DNA of 64,000 bases from Poa pratensis (GCA_947311845.1 CAMZMU010000080.1:14207444-14271443); one strand, 5' to 3'; shown: positions 24,501-35,906, counted from the first letter of the stretch. Notes: generated by a model not told the origin, from the sequence alone. Program-made: numbers and translations.

Positions 24501-25131
24501 TTCTTTTCATTGGAAACTAACCCAAAATGGATTGTTCACTGTTAAATCAATGTATGAAGACTTAACGAATGGTCATACGAGGTTCCTACGAACCTACTTA
24601 TGGAAGCTAAAAATACCGCTTAAAATTAAAATGTTTATGTGGTTCCTTAATAGGAAGGTCTTGCTCACAAAGGATAACCTTGCAAAGCGGAATTGGCAAG
24701 GGAATACTAAGTGTGCCTTTTGTGGGTGTAATGAAACTATCGAACACTTGTTTCTTGCTTGCCCGTTTGCAAAACTTGTTTGGCGTGTTGTGTTTTGTAC
24801 TTACAATATTCCTCCTGCCACCAATGTTTCTAATATGTTTGGAAATTGGCTTAATGGGGTTGATAAAAAGACCAAGGCTAGAATTCGTATCGGTGTTTCA
24901 GCTATCTATTGGTTTATTTGGAATTGTAGGAATGATCTTGTTTTTAACAGGAAAGATAATTTTCATGTCTTACAGGTTATCCATATGGCGGTGCACTGGA
25001 TACAGTTATGGGCTTTCCTGCTACCTTCGGACCAGCGGGACCTTATGGTGGCTGGATGCACGAGACTACTGTTGGTGGCACAGGATTTTTTCTCCCGGCA
25101 TACGTGGCAACATATTAGGCGGCTTTCGTAG
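21530..25131 (+). pseudogene. Outer LINE ORF2, endonuclease to zinc-binding C-terminus
   Basis: Continues from 8645. Endonuclease: LDFIALSETG, GRSGGMLIGV, SVYGAAQ, GGDFNII, GSDHTPLL (frameshift near 22010). RT frame 22465-23586: NKAPGPDGFPAEF, LPKKENA, QYRPICLLN, FMPGRHI, KIDFEKAYDKV, GLRQGDPLSPM and YADD at 23530-23541. It then shifts frame into SGLKINFHKSE (23583-23921), the thumb, and finally the zf-RVT end CAFCGCNETIEHLFLAC (24708-24760) with a stop at 25131. It is better preserved than the inner LINE in the RT core but carries at least four frame breaks. Confidence 0.88.
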
Positions 25132-25292
25132 TTCTACTTAAGGTTGTCAGTGTCGGTTGAGGTCTGTCTCAATCTGTGTGATTCCTGAGATGTAAACTTG
25201 AATAACAGACGTCTAAACTTTGTAATAATTGGCTATGTGCATCCCTCGATGTAGAGGCTGGGATTAATAAAATTCTCTTTTCTAAAAAAAAA
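25132..25292 (+). other. 3'UTR and poly(A) tail of the outer LINE
   Basis: Short 3'UTR with TTAATAAAATTC just before a run of A ending at 25292. It directly precedes the second CGTGTGATTGG, as expected from target-primed reverse transcription. Confidence 0.8.
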
Positions 25293-25303
25293 CGTGTGAT
25301 TGG

Positions 25304-26110
25304 CCTATCGGCTCTACGTGGGCAGACCCTCAGCATCAGGGGATCGGTGTTGATGTCGCGCATCACTAGGCGCTACTCAAAGTCACTTTGCACACACATG
25401 GTTCTAGTTACGAGGCTAAGTCCCACGTCAGGCCCGTGTGTGCGCATTTATGCGATGATGGATCAGCAAGAGTGATGCGTCTCGAGTTTCAGGGACGAAA
25501 GTTCTAGGTCTGATTTTTATTGGTTGAACTAGCAATGTGGACGTTCACACGACGTTTTATTGTTGAACAAATTCATTGGAGTTTGATCAGACTTCTCTTT
25601 GGGGTGAAAACTCATGCGCTGACCTTAAGAGTTGGATCCAGCAACGTCGGTGTCATGGCCTTCTTAAAGGCGTTGTTGCTGGAGCATCTCTCATATACCT
25701 TCAAGTTGTTATCATTGGTGGTTGATATTAAAGTTTGTTGCAATCGTTATGTTGATCTTTTTCTTTTCTTTTGTAAATAATTTGGATGTGTGATTCTCGA
25801 TTCTTTATTAGCTCTTAATATGTGTTGGTGCAGAGGTCTAATTGGTATTGTCTTGATATTAATATAGCCTCTCGAGTTATCCTGATGTCGACCAACTCTT
25901 TTGTGCAAGTGCAAACTTTTAGAAAAATAATCATATGTGAGGATTGCCCAGGGTTTTGTTCAATTGCTGACACTTTGCCCATGCCACTCTGAGGAAGAAG
26001 CCAGGGTATCGTGAAGACTGACATATCGCTGCGGCTTGGGTAAGTTCTAATTGCCACACGAAGAAAGGGACAATGACCTTGACAGGATACAAGTCATGCA
26101 ATGGACGTGA
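25304..26110. other. Unclassified repeat sequence, right of the LINE insertion
   Basis: Right half of the sequence that the outer LINE split. No convincing ORF. Around 25740-25870 it carries an AT-rich end (ATATTAATATAGCCTC) of the kind seen at 3' ends of grass LINEs, so the host of the LINE may itself be an older retroposon. Confidence 0.4.
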
Positions 26111-26119
26111 CTGACTGAC

Positions 26120-27592
26120 TGATGGCCTGAAAATTTCTGTTTTTCACTCACTAAACCAGAGCAATTTTTGATTCCCACAACAAAAACCAGCCATCTTAAC
26201 ATCTGAATACATTGATACATAGCCCTTTGAGGTGCAAATGGATTTGGATATGCCCGGTTTTCAACTTATACAATGCTAAGCCATCCCAACTGTTTATTTT
26301 CACACTCATTAGTTGTAGAAGCAAACACAGTCCATAGACTTGAACACCAACAGCATCCACAATCAAAACAATCAACTCCAGTTCTTCGTCGTTGACGGGA
26401 ATGTTCGTTGTCTATGGATTTATAGCTTCAGAACTCACAGAATTATATAATCTGAAAACAGAAGCTCCGGGTCCATGCTGTCCTTGACAGGGTTTGTATA
26501 CTCCTTGACATGGTCCGTGCTCTCCTTGAGAGGAGGTGTTTCTGTTCAAAACATTGAAATATCAGCGGAGCTATATATGGAAGGAACAGTTTAGAAGGCG
26601 GAAACTAGCCCGTTACCTGGCTCAGCTATAACAAATCTAAGCGCATCGTTCAAAACAAAATAGCCGTCGGTTCCTTGTGGAGCCAGGAAGAAGGACTGAG
26701 TAAATCTACGCTTCACACTATCAGGCATAATAAAAGATCCAGCAACCAGAACGGTCAAACCGCCCTCGTGGATGTCTGGGTGTCTACATGGTCTATCTGC
26801 GTCGGACAGCCCTTGAGATCTGAAGATAGATAGTACCTTTTGATTGCCTGCTTTTTAAGTACATAAAACAAAATTCAGTTAGAACCAATCAGGTGACTAG
26901 GCATGTTGCAATGGACATATGCATACCTTGAGTGTTACATGTTTTTGACAAATAAAATGAGGCGGAACCCCTAGAAAAAAAGAAATGGAAGTGGAAGAAA
27001 GCAGCCTAATGACCTGAACATACTAGTAATGCCCTGCTGGAAGAACATATGCCGTTATATATGTATTCAAGCAGTTATAAGTAACAAATGGTGGAGGTGA
27101 AGTCTACACCATGCCCTGTAACTCTTGTCTTTCTCCCTCTCTACCCTCTCTCTGTTGTAATGACCGTTGCATTGTGGCTTTTAATATAAAGTTCAGGCAA
27201 GTCTACACCATGGATGGAAATCAAGATCTAAAAGTTTAAAATGAGCAAACATGTATGTAACGTTCAATTTATACATCAAGATCTAAAAGTTTAAAATGAG
27301 TACTGGTGCTGTGCTGCAGAGAACTTACACGTGTAGTGGTTATAGATCTCATTGTACCATCACAATCTGGTCGACCAATAACACTTTCATCATGATAGAA
27401 CTTATGGGCTTTCTCTGGTGACTCAATCAGAACACTGTAGTACGTGTCAGAAAATAGATTTCCAACCTGTAAGCAAAACCAATCATGTTCAGCAATACTT
27501 TTTCAGTTCAGATTAATGATAACCAATATGGAGATAAACACTACCATATGCGGATCAAGGCCACCCACCGAATTCCCAGCTTGGGTAGCCAT
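26120..27592 (-). pseudogene. NTF2-domain (G3BP-like) gene, copy B, frameshifted
   Basis: Same exon layout as copy A: 27592-27545 (MATQAGNSVGGLDPHM), 27466-27329, 26847-26617, and exon 4 from 26541. Exon 3 is 231 nt against 232 in A and C. One base is missing near 26770-26778, so the frame runs into TGA soon after THVDTQ-like sequence and the second half of the NTF2 fold is lost. Splice signals are intact. Exon 4, if read in the original frame, ends at a TGA after about 34 codons with no RRM. Sequence from 26120 to 26540 is the 3' flank shared with copy C. A gene lost by a single-base indel is the simplest reading; a sequencing error in the assembly cannot be excluded. Confidence 0.7.
27114..27198 (+). 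mobile_element. 85-bp truncated retroposon in an intron of copy B
   Basis: Flanked by AAGTCTACACCATG at 27100-27113 and 27199-27212 (14 bp). Copies A and C have a single copy of the target. The right part (GGCTTTTAATATAAAGTTC) looks like a LINE 3' end without a long A tail. Confidence 0.8.
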
Positions 27593-27647
27593 GGCTGCAT
27601 AAGGAATAGCAGTAGTTAGTATCTTTTGAGCTGAATGAATATTGTGT

Positions 27648-27662
27648 TTTTTTTTTAAACGA
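27648..27662 (-). mobile_element. Poly(T)-only insertion, 15 bp
   Basis: GAATGAATATTGTGT at 27633-27647 is repeated at 27663-27677, and between them lie nine T then AAACGA. Copies A and C show the empty site. It is a retroposition event that left only the tail of its RNA. Confidence 0.75.
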
Positions 27663-28540
27663 GAATGAATATTGTGTGAGTAGCAATTCAAAGGCTATAG
27701 TTAACCAGAGGTAAAAATGAATGTGCCGTAGAAAAGAAATTGTTGCTCGAACGGAATGTACAGTAATTGGCCGAGCAACTATCTCAGTATCGAAGAACCC
27801 AAATTATTGGCAAACTATAATCAATAACTCAGTCCTATTGGCTAGTATTTCACAAATTATCGGCAGAATGTACATAACACTGCACACCACATGACCACAG
27901 CAGATGTTAAACCAATCAGTACATATATAAAACGTATCACAAATCTACCGACCCATAAAATGTGGATACAAAATTACAAATACAAATATGACACTTCAAA
28001 TCGTGATATTTTTCAATACCTCCAAATTATACACAAAAGGTAACCATTTATTTCATATTTTCAGCTGACTCAAAACCTTATCAAAATTGAAAAAATCAAC
28101 ATGATAGCTATCCATAATCCCTTTTTGCAGAGGAGAAGTGATCATATAAAAACATCCATGTGGAAAAAAATAACCCACAAGGCGACAATAAATGTCTGAA
28201 ATTTCCGAACTGAAACCGTAATCTAGCTAACAAAATGAACAAACTACACATCCACCACACCTGATGCACCTATATATTATCCTACTCCGCTTCAAAACAG
28301 TTATGTCCCACGCCACAAGGCCGTAGCAATAAGTGCCTGCAGCGCAGTGCCAACTGAAACACTCCCACCAAAATTCTGAAACCAAGCAAGATTCATGAGC
28401 TCTGCTATAACGGCCGAGTAAAAAAGACCGTGGTAGATTGGCAGTTATGGGCTGTGCTCGTACTCAAAACAGTCAACGTTAGTTTAAATAGCAACTGAGA
28501 AACCCAGAACGATGAAGATCACATCTTGACACAAAAAAAG

Positions 28541-29039
28541 AAACAGCGTCAGGTACAGCCCATCAAGCAACTTCTAAGGCAATGTCGAATTTGTGATTAA
28601 AAATATAAGAAGTCTTTCTAGTCACAGAAACACGTAAATGGAACCTCGTATGTGACCCTAGCTAGCGAGACAACTCTATAATTAAGTAAATTCACCACCC
28701 AGAAGGCCAGAACAAGGCTTAACCCCACCCCCCACGTAAACCAACAAAAGCCTACAGAAGTCACGAACTGCGCCACTCGCAACTTGCAAAACGAAATCGA
28801 CCGCCAGGATGCACCAAATTAAGCCCAAAAGAAGAGGCGCGTAGGGATGTGCTACTATACCTTCCAAACCAAGTACGAGCCGACGGCCGCCGGGGAGAGG
28901 GAAAGCCCTGTCGGAGCGATTCGGCGACGCGGCGCGAGCAAGCGATCGCTGGACGGAGCAGTCAGAGACGATCAATGAGGCGGTTGGAGCGAGAGACGGA
29001 GAGAGGGGAGCGGGAAGTGCCAGACGGAACGGGGTGGGG
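28541..29039 (-). other. 5' region of NTF2 copy B
   Basis: GC-rich segment downstream of the TATA box, presumably 5'UTR plus first intron. It aligns with 3190-3460 and 41310-41667. The overlapping ORFs here have no recognisable product. Confidence 0.45.
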
Positions 29040-29048
29040 GTTTATAAC
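29040..29048 (-). promoter_or_regulatory. TATA box of NTF2 copy B
   Basis: Minus-strand GTTATAAACCCCC, identical to copy A. The surrounding GAGTGCGG is shared by all three copies. Functional role inferred from conservation. Confidence 0.5.
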
Positions 29049-29059
29049 AGAGTGCGGAA

Positions 29060-29467
29060 AGGTTTTCTAGGCGGTGGACGGGACGTCGGCTGTGTGCCGC
29101 TGGCTTATGGGCCCTCCACCAAGCGGTTTACCGACTATCTCTGGTTTTTGTTTCTGGCTGAAATCTTCCATTACCTTCCTAGTTTAGGATTAGGACTCAT
29201 AATCGTATGAAGGCATTATAATGGGGACAGCACTAGGAGTCCCCCGGGGATCAAAACGCGCGATCCCCCGGTTCGCTAGCCGTCGGATGGTTTAGCTGGC
29301 AGTCATACGATCGCGTAGGCCTCAATTGGTTCACTGGAAAATAAACAAAACGACGGGTAAAGTTGACGGACCAATTTAGGCCCCGTTAAAAATCCTGCGC
29401 AGTCCGGGTAGGAATTTTTGCTTCGTAATCTAAAACTTCCAACCAAGCGAGGCCGTAGTATTTTTTT
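29060..29467. other. Intergenic, eroded transposon pieces
   Basis: The end of the copy B duplication unit (CTGGCTTATGGGCCCTCC, shared with 42310-42335) is followed by GATCCCCCGG-rich sequence and, at about 29380-29455, a GGCCCCGTT...GAGGCC block resembling a degraded MITE. No gene seen. Confidence 0.4.
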
Positions 29468-29583
29468 TGTTGAATAGTGGCCCAGGCCCATATATGTGAG
29501 AGTGCTGCCCTACTTCAGGGGCATGCTGGTTCCTGTGGAGCTGTGAGCCGCCACACACAAGGTGAGCACTCCAAAAGATTACA
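29468..29583 (+). repeat. 5' LTR of the short-LTR Copia element
   Basis: 116 bp from TGTTGAATAGTGG to AAAGATTACA. It lacks the 9-bp AGGAGGCCC-type repeat of the 3' LTR. Confidence 0.9.
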
Positions 29584-29595
29584 TGGTATCAGAGC
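29584..29595 (+). promoter_or_regulatory. Copia primer-binding site
   Basis: TGGTATCAGAGC, complementary to the 3' end of initiator methionine tRNA, the standard Copia primer site, abutting the LTR. Confidence 0.9.
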
Positions 29596-29876
29596 TAAGA
29601 TTGATGGGTCCTAGAGGCTGCCGGCGGTGAATCAGCGGCAGGAGGCGGAGCTCTGGGCCACCAAGAGCTTCAGGGCAGGCGGGGCAAGCTTGTGTGGAGG
29701 AGTTTCACCAAGCGGAGGTGTTGTTCGGCTTCAGCGACAGCATGGCTGCGTGAGAGAAAGGGGCGGCAAGAGCTTGGTCCTGGAGGCGGGGAAGACGCCC
29801 ATGTGGAGCCTGAGGAGTTGATGGGGAGCAGTTGCGTGGATTTGCTGGTGAAGGAAAATTATATCAGGAGGCTATC

Positions 29877-30820
29877 ATGGGGACTGAACTCACCTCTGCC
29901 TTGGAGAAATTGGCGCAACTGTTGACTGCGAATGTCGAGGGGTCTTCAGCAAATGGTGCAGCGGGGGGCGCACTTGTTGCGTCCCAAGCAGATCAGGTTC
30001 TCAAGCTCGAGCTCATGCCCAATGATGTCAAGTTGAATGGGGTGAGCAGCTACTTGAGCTGGTCGAGGCGGGCTTTGTTGATCTAGAAAACAAAGGGTCT
30101 CGTGGGATATGTTCTTGGGACTGTTGGAGAACCGGCGGACAAGGAGAGCTCGGAGTGGAAGAAGTGGAGTGTCACTGACTGCCTGATATTGGCATGGATG
30201 TTGAACTCCCTGAGTCCACCTATTGCAGCGTCCGTTGAGGCACTGCCATGTTCTTCTGATGTGTGGACCTTGCTGTCCAAGAGGTACTCTGGTAAGGGAA
30301 ATCTGATGCTTATGTCTCAAATTGAAGACAAGATCCATGATGTCCGTCAAAGTGACAGAACTGTGATGGTGTATGTGAATGAGCTACAACATTTTTGGGC
30401 AGAACTGGATCAGTGTGATCCCTTGAGCTTCCACATGCAGAGTCCATGGAGATTGCCAGGACTTGGGTTGAGCGTAGACGTGTGATGCAGTTCCTAAAGG
30501 GTCTAAATCAAGATTTCGAGAACAGGCGTGCTGCTCTGCTCCATCAGACTACACTCGTGTCTCTAGATGAGGCCATTGCTGCGATGTCTCAAGAAGAGGT
30601 ACGCCTACAGTCTAGAGGAGGAGCTGGGAATGAATCTGCCTACAGAGTCGCTGATCAGCGTGGTTCTAGGGAATGCTTTAACTGTGGTAACCAGGGGCAT
30701 ATTAGCCGTTTCTGTACTGAACCACCTCGAAGAGGCAGAGGCAGAGGGTATAATGGTGGCAGCAACAACAGAGGTGGTCGGAATGGAGGTGGTTATTGGA
30801 ATGCTGCTCCTTGGAATGCT
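29877..30820 (+). pseudogene. Copia gag with zinc knuckle
   Basis: The frame from ATG 29877 gives a capsid-like gag (LNGVSSYLSWSRRALL, WKKWSVTDCLILAWML, DRTVMVYVNELQ). It has an in-frame TAG at 30084-30086 and a frameshift near 30430-30470. The nucleocapsid knuckle CFNCGNQGHISRFC is at 30674-30715, followed by an Arg/Gly-rich tail. Cut at 30820 by the solo LTR. Confidence 0.85.
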
Positions 30821-32421
30821 TGATACGTCTCAAACGTATCTATAATTTTTGATGTTCCATGCATGTTTTATACCAATTGCTACATGTTTTATATACACTT
30901 CATATCATTTTTATGCATTTTCTGGAACTAACCTATTAACAAGATGCCACAATGCCAGTTCCTGTTTTTTTGCTGTTTTTTTGTTTCATAAAAGTTAGTC
31001 GGGAAATATTCTCAGAATTGGACGAAAATCAACGGGGACCAGTTTTTCACCGACACGTACACGGAGTCCGAAGGGTGCACGAAGAGGCAACCTAGGGGAG
31101 CCAGACACCACCCCGGCGCGGCCCCCATGCCTGGCGCGTCGAGGTAGGGTGTGGGGCCCTCGGGTGGCCCCACGCGCTGCCCTTTCGCCCATATAATCTC
31201 CTCGTCCCGAAAACCCTAAGTACCCGACCATTATTCCATGAAAAGTTCCGTCGCCGCCGTCGTCGCAAACCCTAGTTCGGGAGGGTTCTGAAGCTCTTCC
31301 TGGAACCTTGCCGGAGGGAAGATCATCACTGGAGGGCTCTACATCGCCATGCCTGCCTCCGAGTGTTGCGTGAGTAGTTCATCATTAGACTACGGGTCCA
31401 AGCAGTAGCTAGATGGTTGTCTCTCCACTTTGTGCTATCATGTTTAGATCTTGTGAACTGCCTAACATGATCAAGATCATCTTATGGTAATGCTACATGT
31501 TGTGTTTGCTGGGATTCGATGAATTGTGAAGTTATGATCAAGTTGTTTATCAATCTATCTATTGTTTTATTTATATTCTTGCATGCTCTCCGTTGCTAGT
31601 AGATGCTTTGTCCAAGTAGATGCTAGTGACTGCAAGAGGGAGTATTTACGCTCGATAGTGGGTTCATACCTCCAGTAATCTGGGCTCGAGCGACAGAAAC
31701 GATTAAGGTTGTAGATGTGTTGTTGCCACTAGGGATAAAATAACTATGCTTTGCTTATGGGTACTGCTTATATGTCTCATGCATTTGTTTACATTACACA
31801 CCATGCTTAATGCAATTATCCGTTGCTTGCAACTTAATACTAACGGGAGACACGGATGTTATCCGGGAGTGGATTATTAGTCATAAATGCAGCTGGTAAG
31901 CGGTCTATGTAAAATGTTGTAATGCCCAATAAATACTATAGTAAACATCTTGTCATAATATGCATTGTCATGCTTTTGCCATTTGTCAATTGCCCAGCTG
32001 TAATTTGTTCACCCAACATGCATGCTATCTTTTATGGAGAGACACCACTAGTGAAATGTGGACCCCGGTCCATTCTTTTACACTGATAAATACATCGTTT
32101 CCATCACGCTCTGCAATCACTTGTTCGCTGTTACTTTCTGCAATTATATTATTCTCCACACCATACGTTTAATCCCTTGTATTCAGCAAGCCGGTGAGAT
32201 TGACAACCTTCATGTTTCGTTGGGGGCAAAGTACTTTGATTGTGTTATGTGCAGGTCCACGTCATCACACCATATTTATGGCGCCGTTGACACCGTGCTG
32301 AAGCTCTTTTGACTCCTACTGGTTCGATAACCTTGTTAGAATTACAAGGGAAAATTGCTGCCGCACTACTTCATACCTTCCTCTTGGGGTCTCCCAACGA
32401 ACGTGTGTTTTCACGTGATCA
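30821..32421 (+). mobile_element. Solo LTR inside the Copia element
   Basis: 1601 bp, TGATACGTCTC...GATCA, same family and orientation as the LTRs at 12194 and 17582 but clearly more diverged. ATGCT at 30816-30820 and 32422-32426 is the 5-bp duplication. Unequal recombination between two LTRs is the usual origin. Confidence 0.92.
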
Positions 32422-32426
32422 ATGCT

Positions 32427-33960
32427 CCCCGGGCAAATGTTGCTGCCCCTGTTGAGGTGAAGCAGCCTACAGGAGGACAAGAGACTGCTACCAGTTATAT
32501 GCCAACTTTGTTGATACAAATGAAGGTAACATTGAACATGCATCAATAGCAGTCCATAAACAAAAATCTGAATGGGTGCTTCACTCTGGAGCATCACAAC
32601 ATGTTGCTGGAGACTTTACTTTTTTTTTTTGAGATTGCTGGAGACTTTACTGAGTTTACATCCTATACCCCACACACAAATCCGAAAAACATTTACACAC
32701 GAGATGGCACAGCCCAGCCCATCACAGGTGTTGGGACAGTCAACTGCACACCGAGTATAAAATTATCCTCCGTGTTGCATGTGCCAGCTTTTCCCGTCAA
32801 CTTAGTGTCCTTGAGTGCTCTGGTTGACCAAATTGATTGTCGACTCATTGTTGACCGCTTTTGTGTTCTTGATCCAGGAGAGATCGACAGGCAGGAGTCT
32901 TGGGACTGGAGCGAGGCGTAAGGGGCTGTGGTACATGGACCGCAGCATGACGGAGCAGGAGGGAATGCACATGCTTGCTGCAGTTGCTGAGAATAAAGAG
33001 ACTAGAGCCATCATTCATCACTGTAGGATGGGGCATGTGACTTTTGACAAAATGTATCAAGTTTTTCCTGATGTAATGAGTGGTGTGGACAAGAGCAAGC
33101 TAAACTGTGATGCGTGTGAGTTTGCTAAGCATACTAGAAACTCCTATGTGAGTAAGGAGATAAGGAGCATATCTCCTTTTGTGTTAATCCATTATGATGT
33201 ATGGACATGTCCAGTGTTATCTGTCAGTGGTATGAAGTACTTTGTTACGTTCATTGGACTGCCGTTCTCGCATGACTTGGGTCTACCTTCTGAAACATAC
33301 AGATGAAGTGTTTCAGTGTTTCAAAACCTTTTATGCCCTTGTTCAGACTCAGTTTAATGTGAAGATTCAAGCACTCAGATCGGACAATGGCACTGAATAC
33401 GTTAACAAAGGCCATTGGTGCTTTTATGTCTAAAAAGGGCATCCTGCATCAAACATCTTGTCCAGATACACCTCCTCAGAATGGGGTGGCGGAGAGAAAA
33501 AATCGTCACCTACTGGAGGTTGCTCGGGCCTTGATGTTCACCATGAATGTGCCCAAGTTCCTTTGGAGTGAAGCTGTCATGATGGCCACCTTCTTGATCA
33601 ACCGTACACCATCCCGGGTGACAGGTATGAAATCACCGTGTGAGTTGATTTTTGCAGCAAATAAATTTCCAGTTCCTCCCAAAGTGTTCGGTTGCACTGG
33701 TTTTGTTCGTGATCATAGGCCATCAGTCAACAAGTTGGATCCTCGAGCAGTCAAGTGCATCTTTATTGGGTATTCTTTAGGGAAAAAAGGGTACAAATGC
33801 TGGAGTCCGTCTGAAAGAAGGACCTTTGTGAGCATGGATGTTACATTCCGTGAGTCGGAACCTTTCTATGGTGAGAAAACTGATCTAAGTGGCATGTTTG
33901 ACACCTTGACCGATTTCATGAAGATGAAGTTGGCCAAGAGGGGGAGAATTCTGTGACAGC
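32427..33960 (+). pseudogene. Copia protease and integrase
   Basis: Protease motif reads WVLHSGASQH, with His (codon 32582-32584) where family members have catalytic Asp. The GAG-pre-integrase zinc module (HCRMGH, then CDACEFAKH) is near 33018-33130. The integrase core follows with DVWT, RSDNGTEYVN and PPQNGVAERKNRHLLEVAR, the D-D-E neighbourhood, across several frames (breaks near 32545, 32885, 33280, 33410). Ends around 33960. Confidence 0.85.
32621..32634 (-). mobile_element. Poly(T)-only insertion, 14 bp, in Copia protease
   Basis: TTGCTGGAGACTTTACT at 32604-32620 is repeated at 32635-32651 (17 bp) around ten T plus GAGA. TTTGAGA is how the minus-strand SINEs at 48281 and 63478 begin, so this may be the bare tail of such a SINE. 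Confidence 0.75.
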
Positions 33961-34277
33961 GCCAGCCTACACTGGTGGTGTGTTTCCACCGCAGACACTG
34001 TTGGTGTGCAGGTTTGTGCACCGGCTCATATTGGTAGTGTGCCTGGCAGCGTATCGAGGTGGACAACAGAGCAGGAGGAGCAACTTAAGGTGTATTCATG
34101 AAAGCGTGGCAATGGTGTTGCACATCAGGGGGAGCAACTTGATCAGCCACTAACAGAACAACAAGGTAGTGCTGATGTGATATTCCATCTCCTCTGATGG
34201 AGATCGGGCTGAAGGCCAAATTGATGGAGAAATTGCTTTGAGGAGAACTACTCGAGCAAACGCAGGGATAGCACGAT

Positions 34278-35126
34278 ATGGGTTCGATGCAAATGATATT
34301 GGAAACTATGTTTCCTATGAAGCATTATCACCAGCCTATAAAGCATTTGTTGCTTCTCTTTAGTCTGTGTCAGTTCCAACTGACTGGAAGAAGGCAAAGG
34401 AGGACTCAAAATGGCGTATGGCCATGGTGGAGGAGTTGGAGGCTTTGTATAGAACAAGACATAGGTTCTAACACCTCTCCCAGCAGGAAAGAAGGCAGTC
34501 AGTTGCAAGTGGGTATACACTGTGAAGCAAATGCAGAAGGAAAGATTGAAAGGTACAAAGCAAGGCTTGTGGCAAGGGGGTATAGTCAGACCTACGGCAT
34601 TGACTATGATGAGACATTTGCTCCAGTAGCAAAGATGAATAATGTGAGGATTCTGATCTCCTGTGCAGCAAACTTTGGATGGTCTTTGCATCAACTCGAT
34701 GTGAAGAATGCTTTCTTGCATGGGGACTTGCAGGAAGAGGTCTACATGGAGATCCCACCTGGTTTCTCGACCTCTCAGACTACTGGCAAGGTATGCAGAT
34801 TAAAGAAAGCCCTTTACAGACTGAAGCAATCTCCAAGAGCTTGGTTTGACAAATTCAGACGTGCTGTATGTAGTATGGGTTATGGGCAGTGTAATGGTGA
34901 TCACACACTGTTCTACAGACATGAAAAAGGGAAAATCACCATACTCGCTGTATATGTGGATGATATTATTATCACAGGGGATGACAAGGAAGAAATTGCA
35001 AGATTGAAGGAGTGTCTAGGCAAGGCATTTGAAGTCAAAGATCTAGGCCGACTCAAGTACTTCCTGGGTATAGAAGTGGCTAGGTCTGCCAAGGGGATTG
35101 TGCTATCTCAGAGGAAGTATACTTAG
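34278..35126 (+). pseudogene. Copia reverse transcriptase
   Basis: Shows YKARLVARGYSQ, GIDYDETFAPVAKM, LHQLDVKNAFLHGDL, YMEIPPGF, LYRLKQSPRAW and the YVDD active site (near 34950), ending KDLGRLKYFLGIEVA. It breaks at 35124-35126. About 300 bp upstream of 34480 are frameshifted linker sequence. Confidence 0.88.
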
Positions 35127-35906
35127 ACCTCCTAAGTGATGTAGGAATGCTAGGATGTCGGGCAGCCCCAACCCCAATTGATCAAAACCACAAAGTGACA
35201 GCTCAGTCAGGACAGCTAGTCGAGAAAGAAAGATATCAAAGGTTAGTTGGGAGGTTGTTATACTTATGTCATACACGCCCTGACATTGCCTTTGCAGTAA
35301 GTGTAGTAAGCAGATACATGCATGAACCAAGGAGTGATCACCTTGAAGCAGTATATAGAATCTTGAGGTACTTGAAGGGAACTCCAGGAAGGGGGCTGCT
35401 GTTTGAGAGTAACAAGCATCTCGTGATAGATGGGTATTGTGATGCAGATTGGGAAGTTGCCTAGATGATCGCAGATCAACCTCGGGTTTTTGTCTCTTGT
35501 TGGTGGGAACTTGGTCTCGTGGAGAAGTAAGAAGCAGGCTGTTGTGTCCAGGTCAACGCTGAAGCAAATATAGAGCTATGCCCCAAGGGCTAAGTGAGAT
35601 GTTGTGGACAAGAAATTTGCTTGAAGAACTGAAGATATTGAAAACTAGTTGTGTGAATGTGTGGTGTGATAACAAGTCAGCAATCAACATAGCAAACAAT
35701 CCAGTGCAACATGATAGAACCAAGCATGTGGAAATAGACAGATTTTCATCAAAGAAAAGGTAGATACGTGAATTATCAAGATAGAGCATGTGAGTTCAGG
35801 ACAACAGATTGCGACTGTTTGACTAAAGGATTGGGAACTAAAGAATGCAATCTTGCGTGTGACAAGATGGGAATGATAGATATCTATCACCCCTCTTGAG
35901 GAGGAG
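35127..35906 (+). pseudogene. Copia RNase H and polypurine tract
   Basis: TPIDQNHK, RLVGRLLYLCHTRPDIAFAV, LRYLKGTPGRGL and DADWEVA (35147-35464), then shifted frames, and VWCDNKSAINIANNPVQHDR with RTKHVEID near 35660-35745. These are the conserved RNase H blocks of plant Copia. TGAGGAGGAG at 35897-35906 is the polypurine tract. Confidence 0.85.

Larger units (their letters stand above)
5884..25292 (+). mobile_element. Outer LINE, 5'-truncated, split by nested insertions
   Basis: Flanked by CGTGTGATTGG at 5873-5883 and 25293-25303 (11-bp target duplication) and ending in a poly(A) run just before 25293. Order: ORF1 remnant (5892-6236, 8423-8569), start of ORF2 (8562-8631), then endonuclease, reverse transcriptase and zinc-binding C-terminus (21530-25131), and 3'UTR. 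It is interrupted by a solo LTR (6237-8422) and by a second LINE (8646-21529). Without the insertions about 4.3 kb of LINE remains. Frameshifts in ORF1 and ORF2 show it is dead. Confidence 0.9.
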
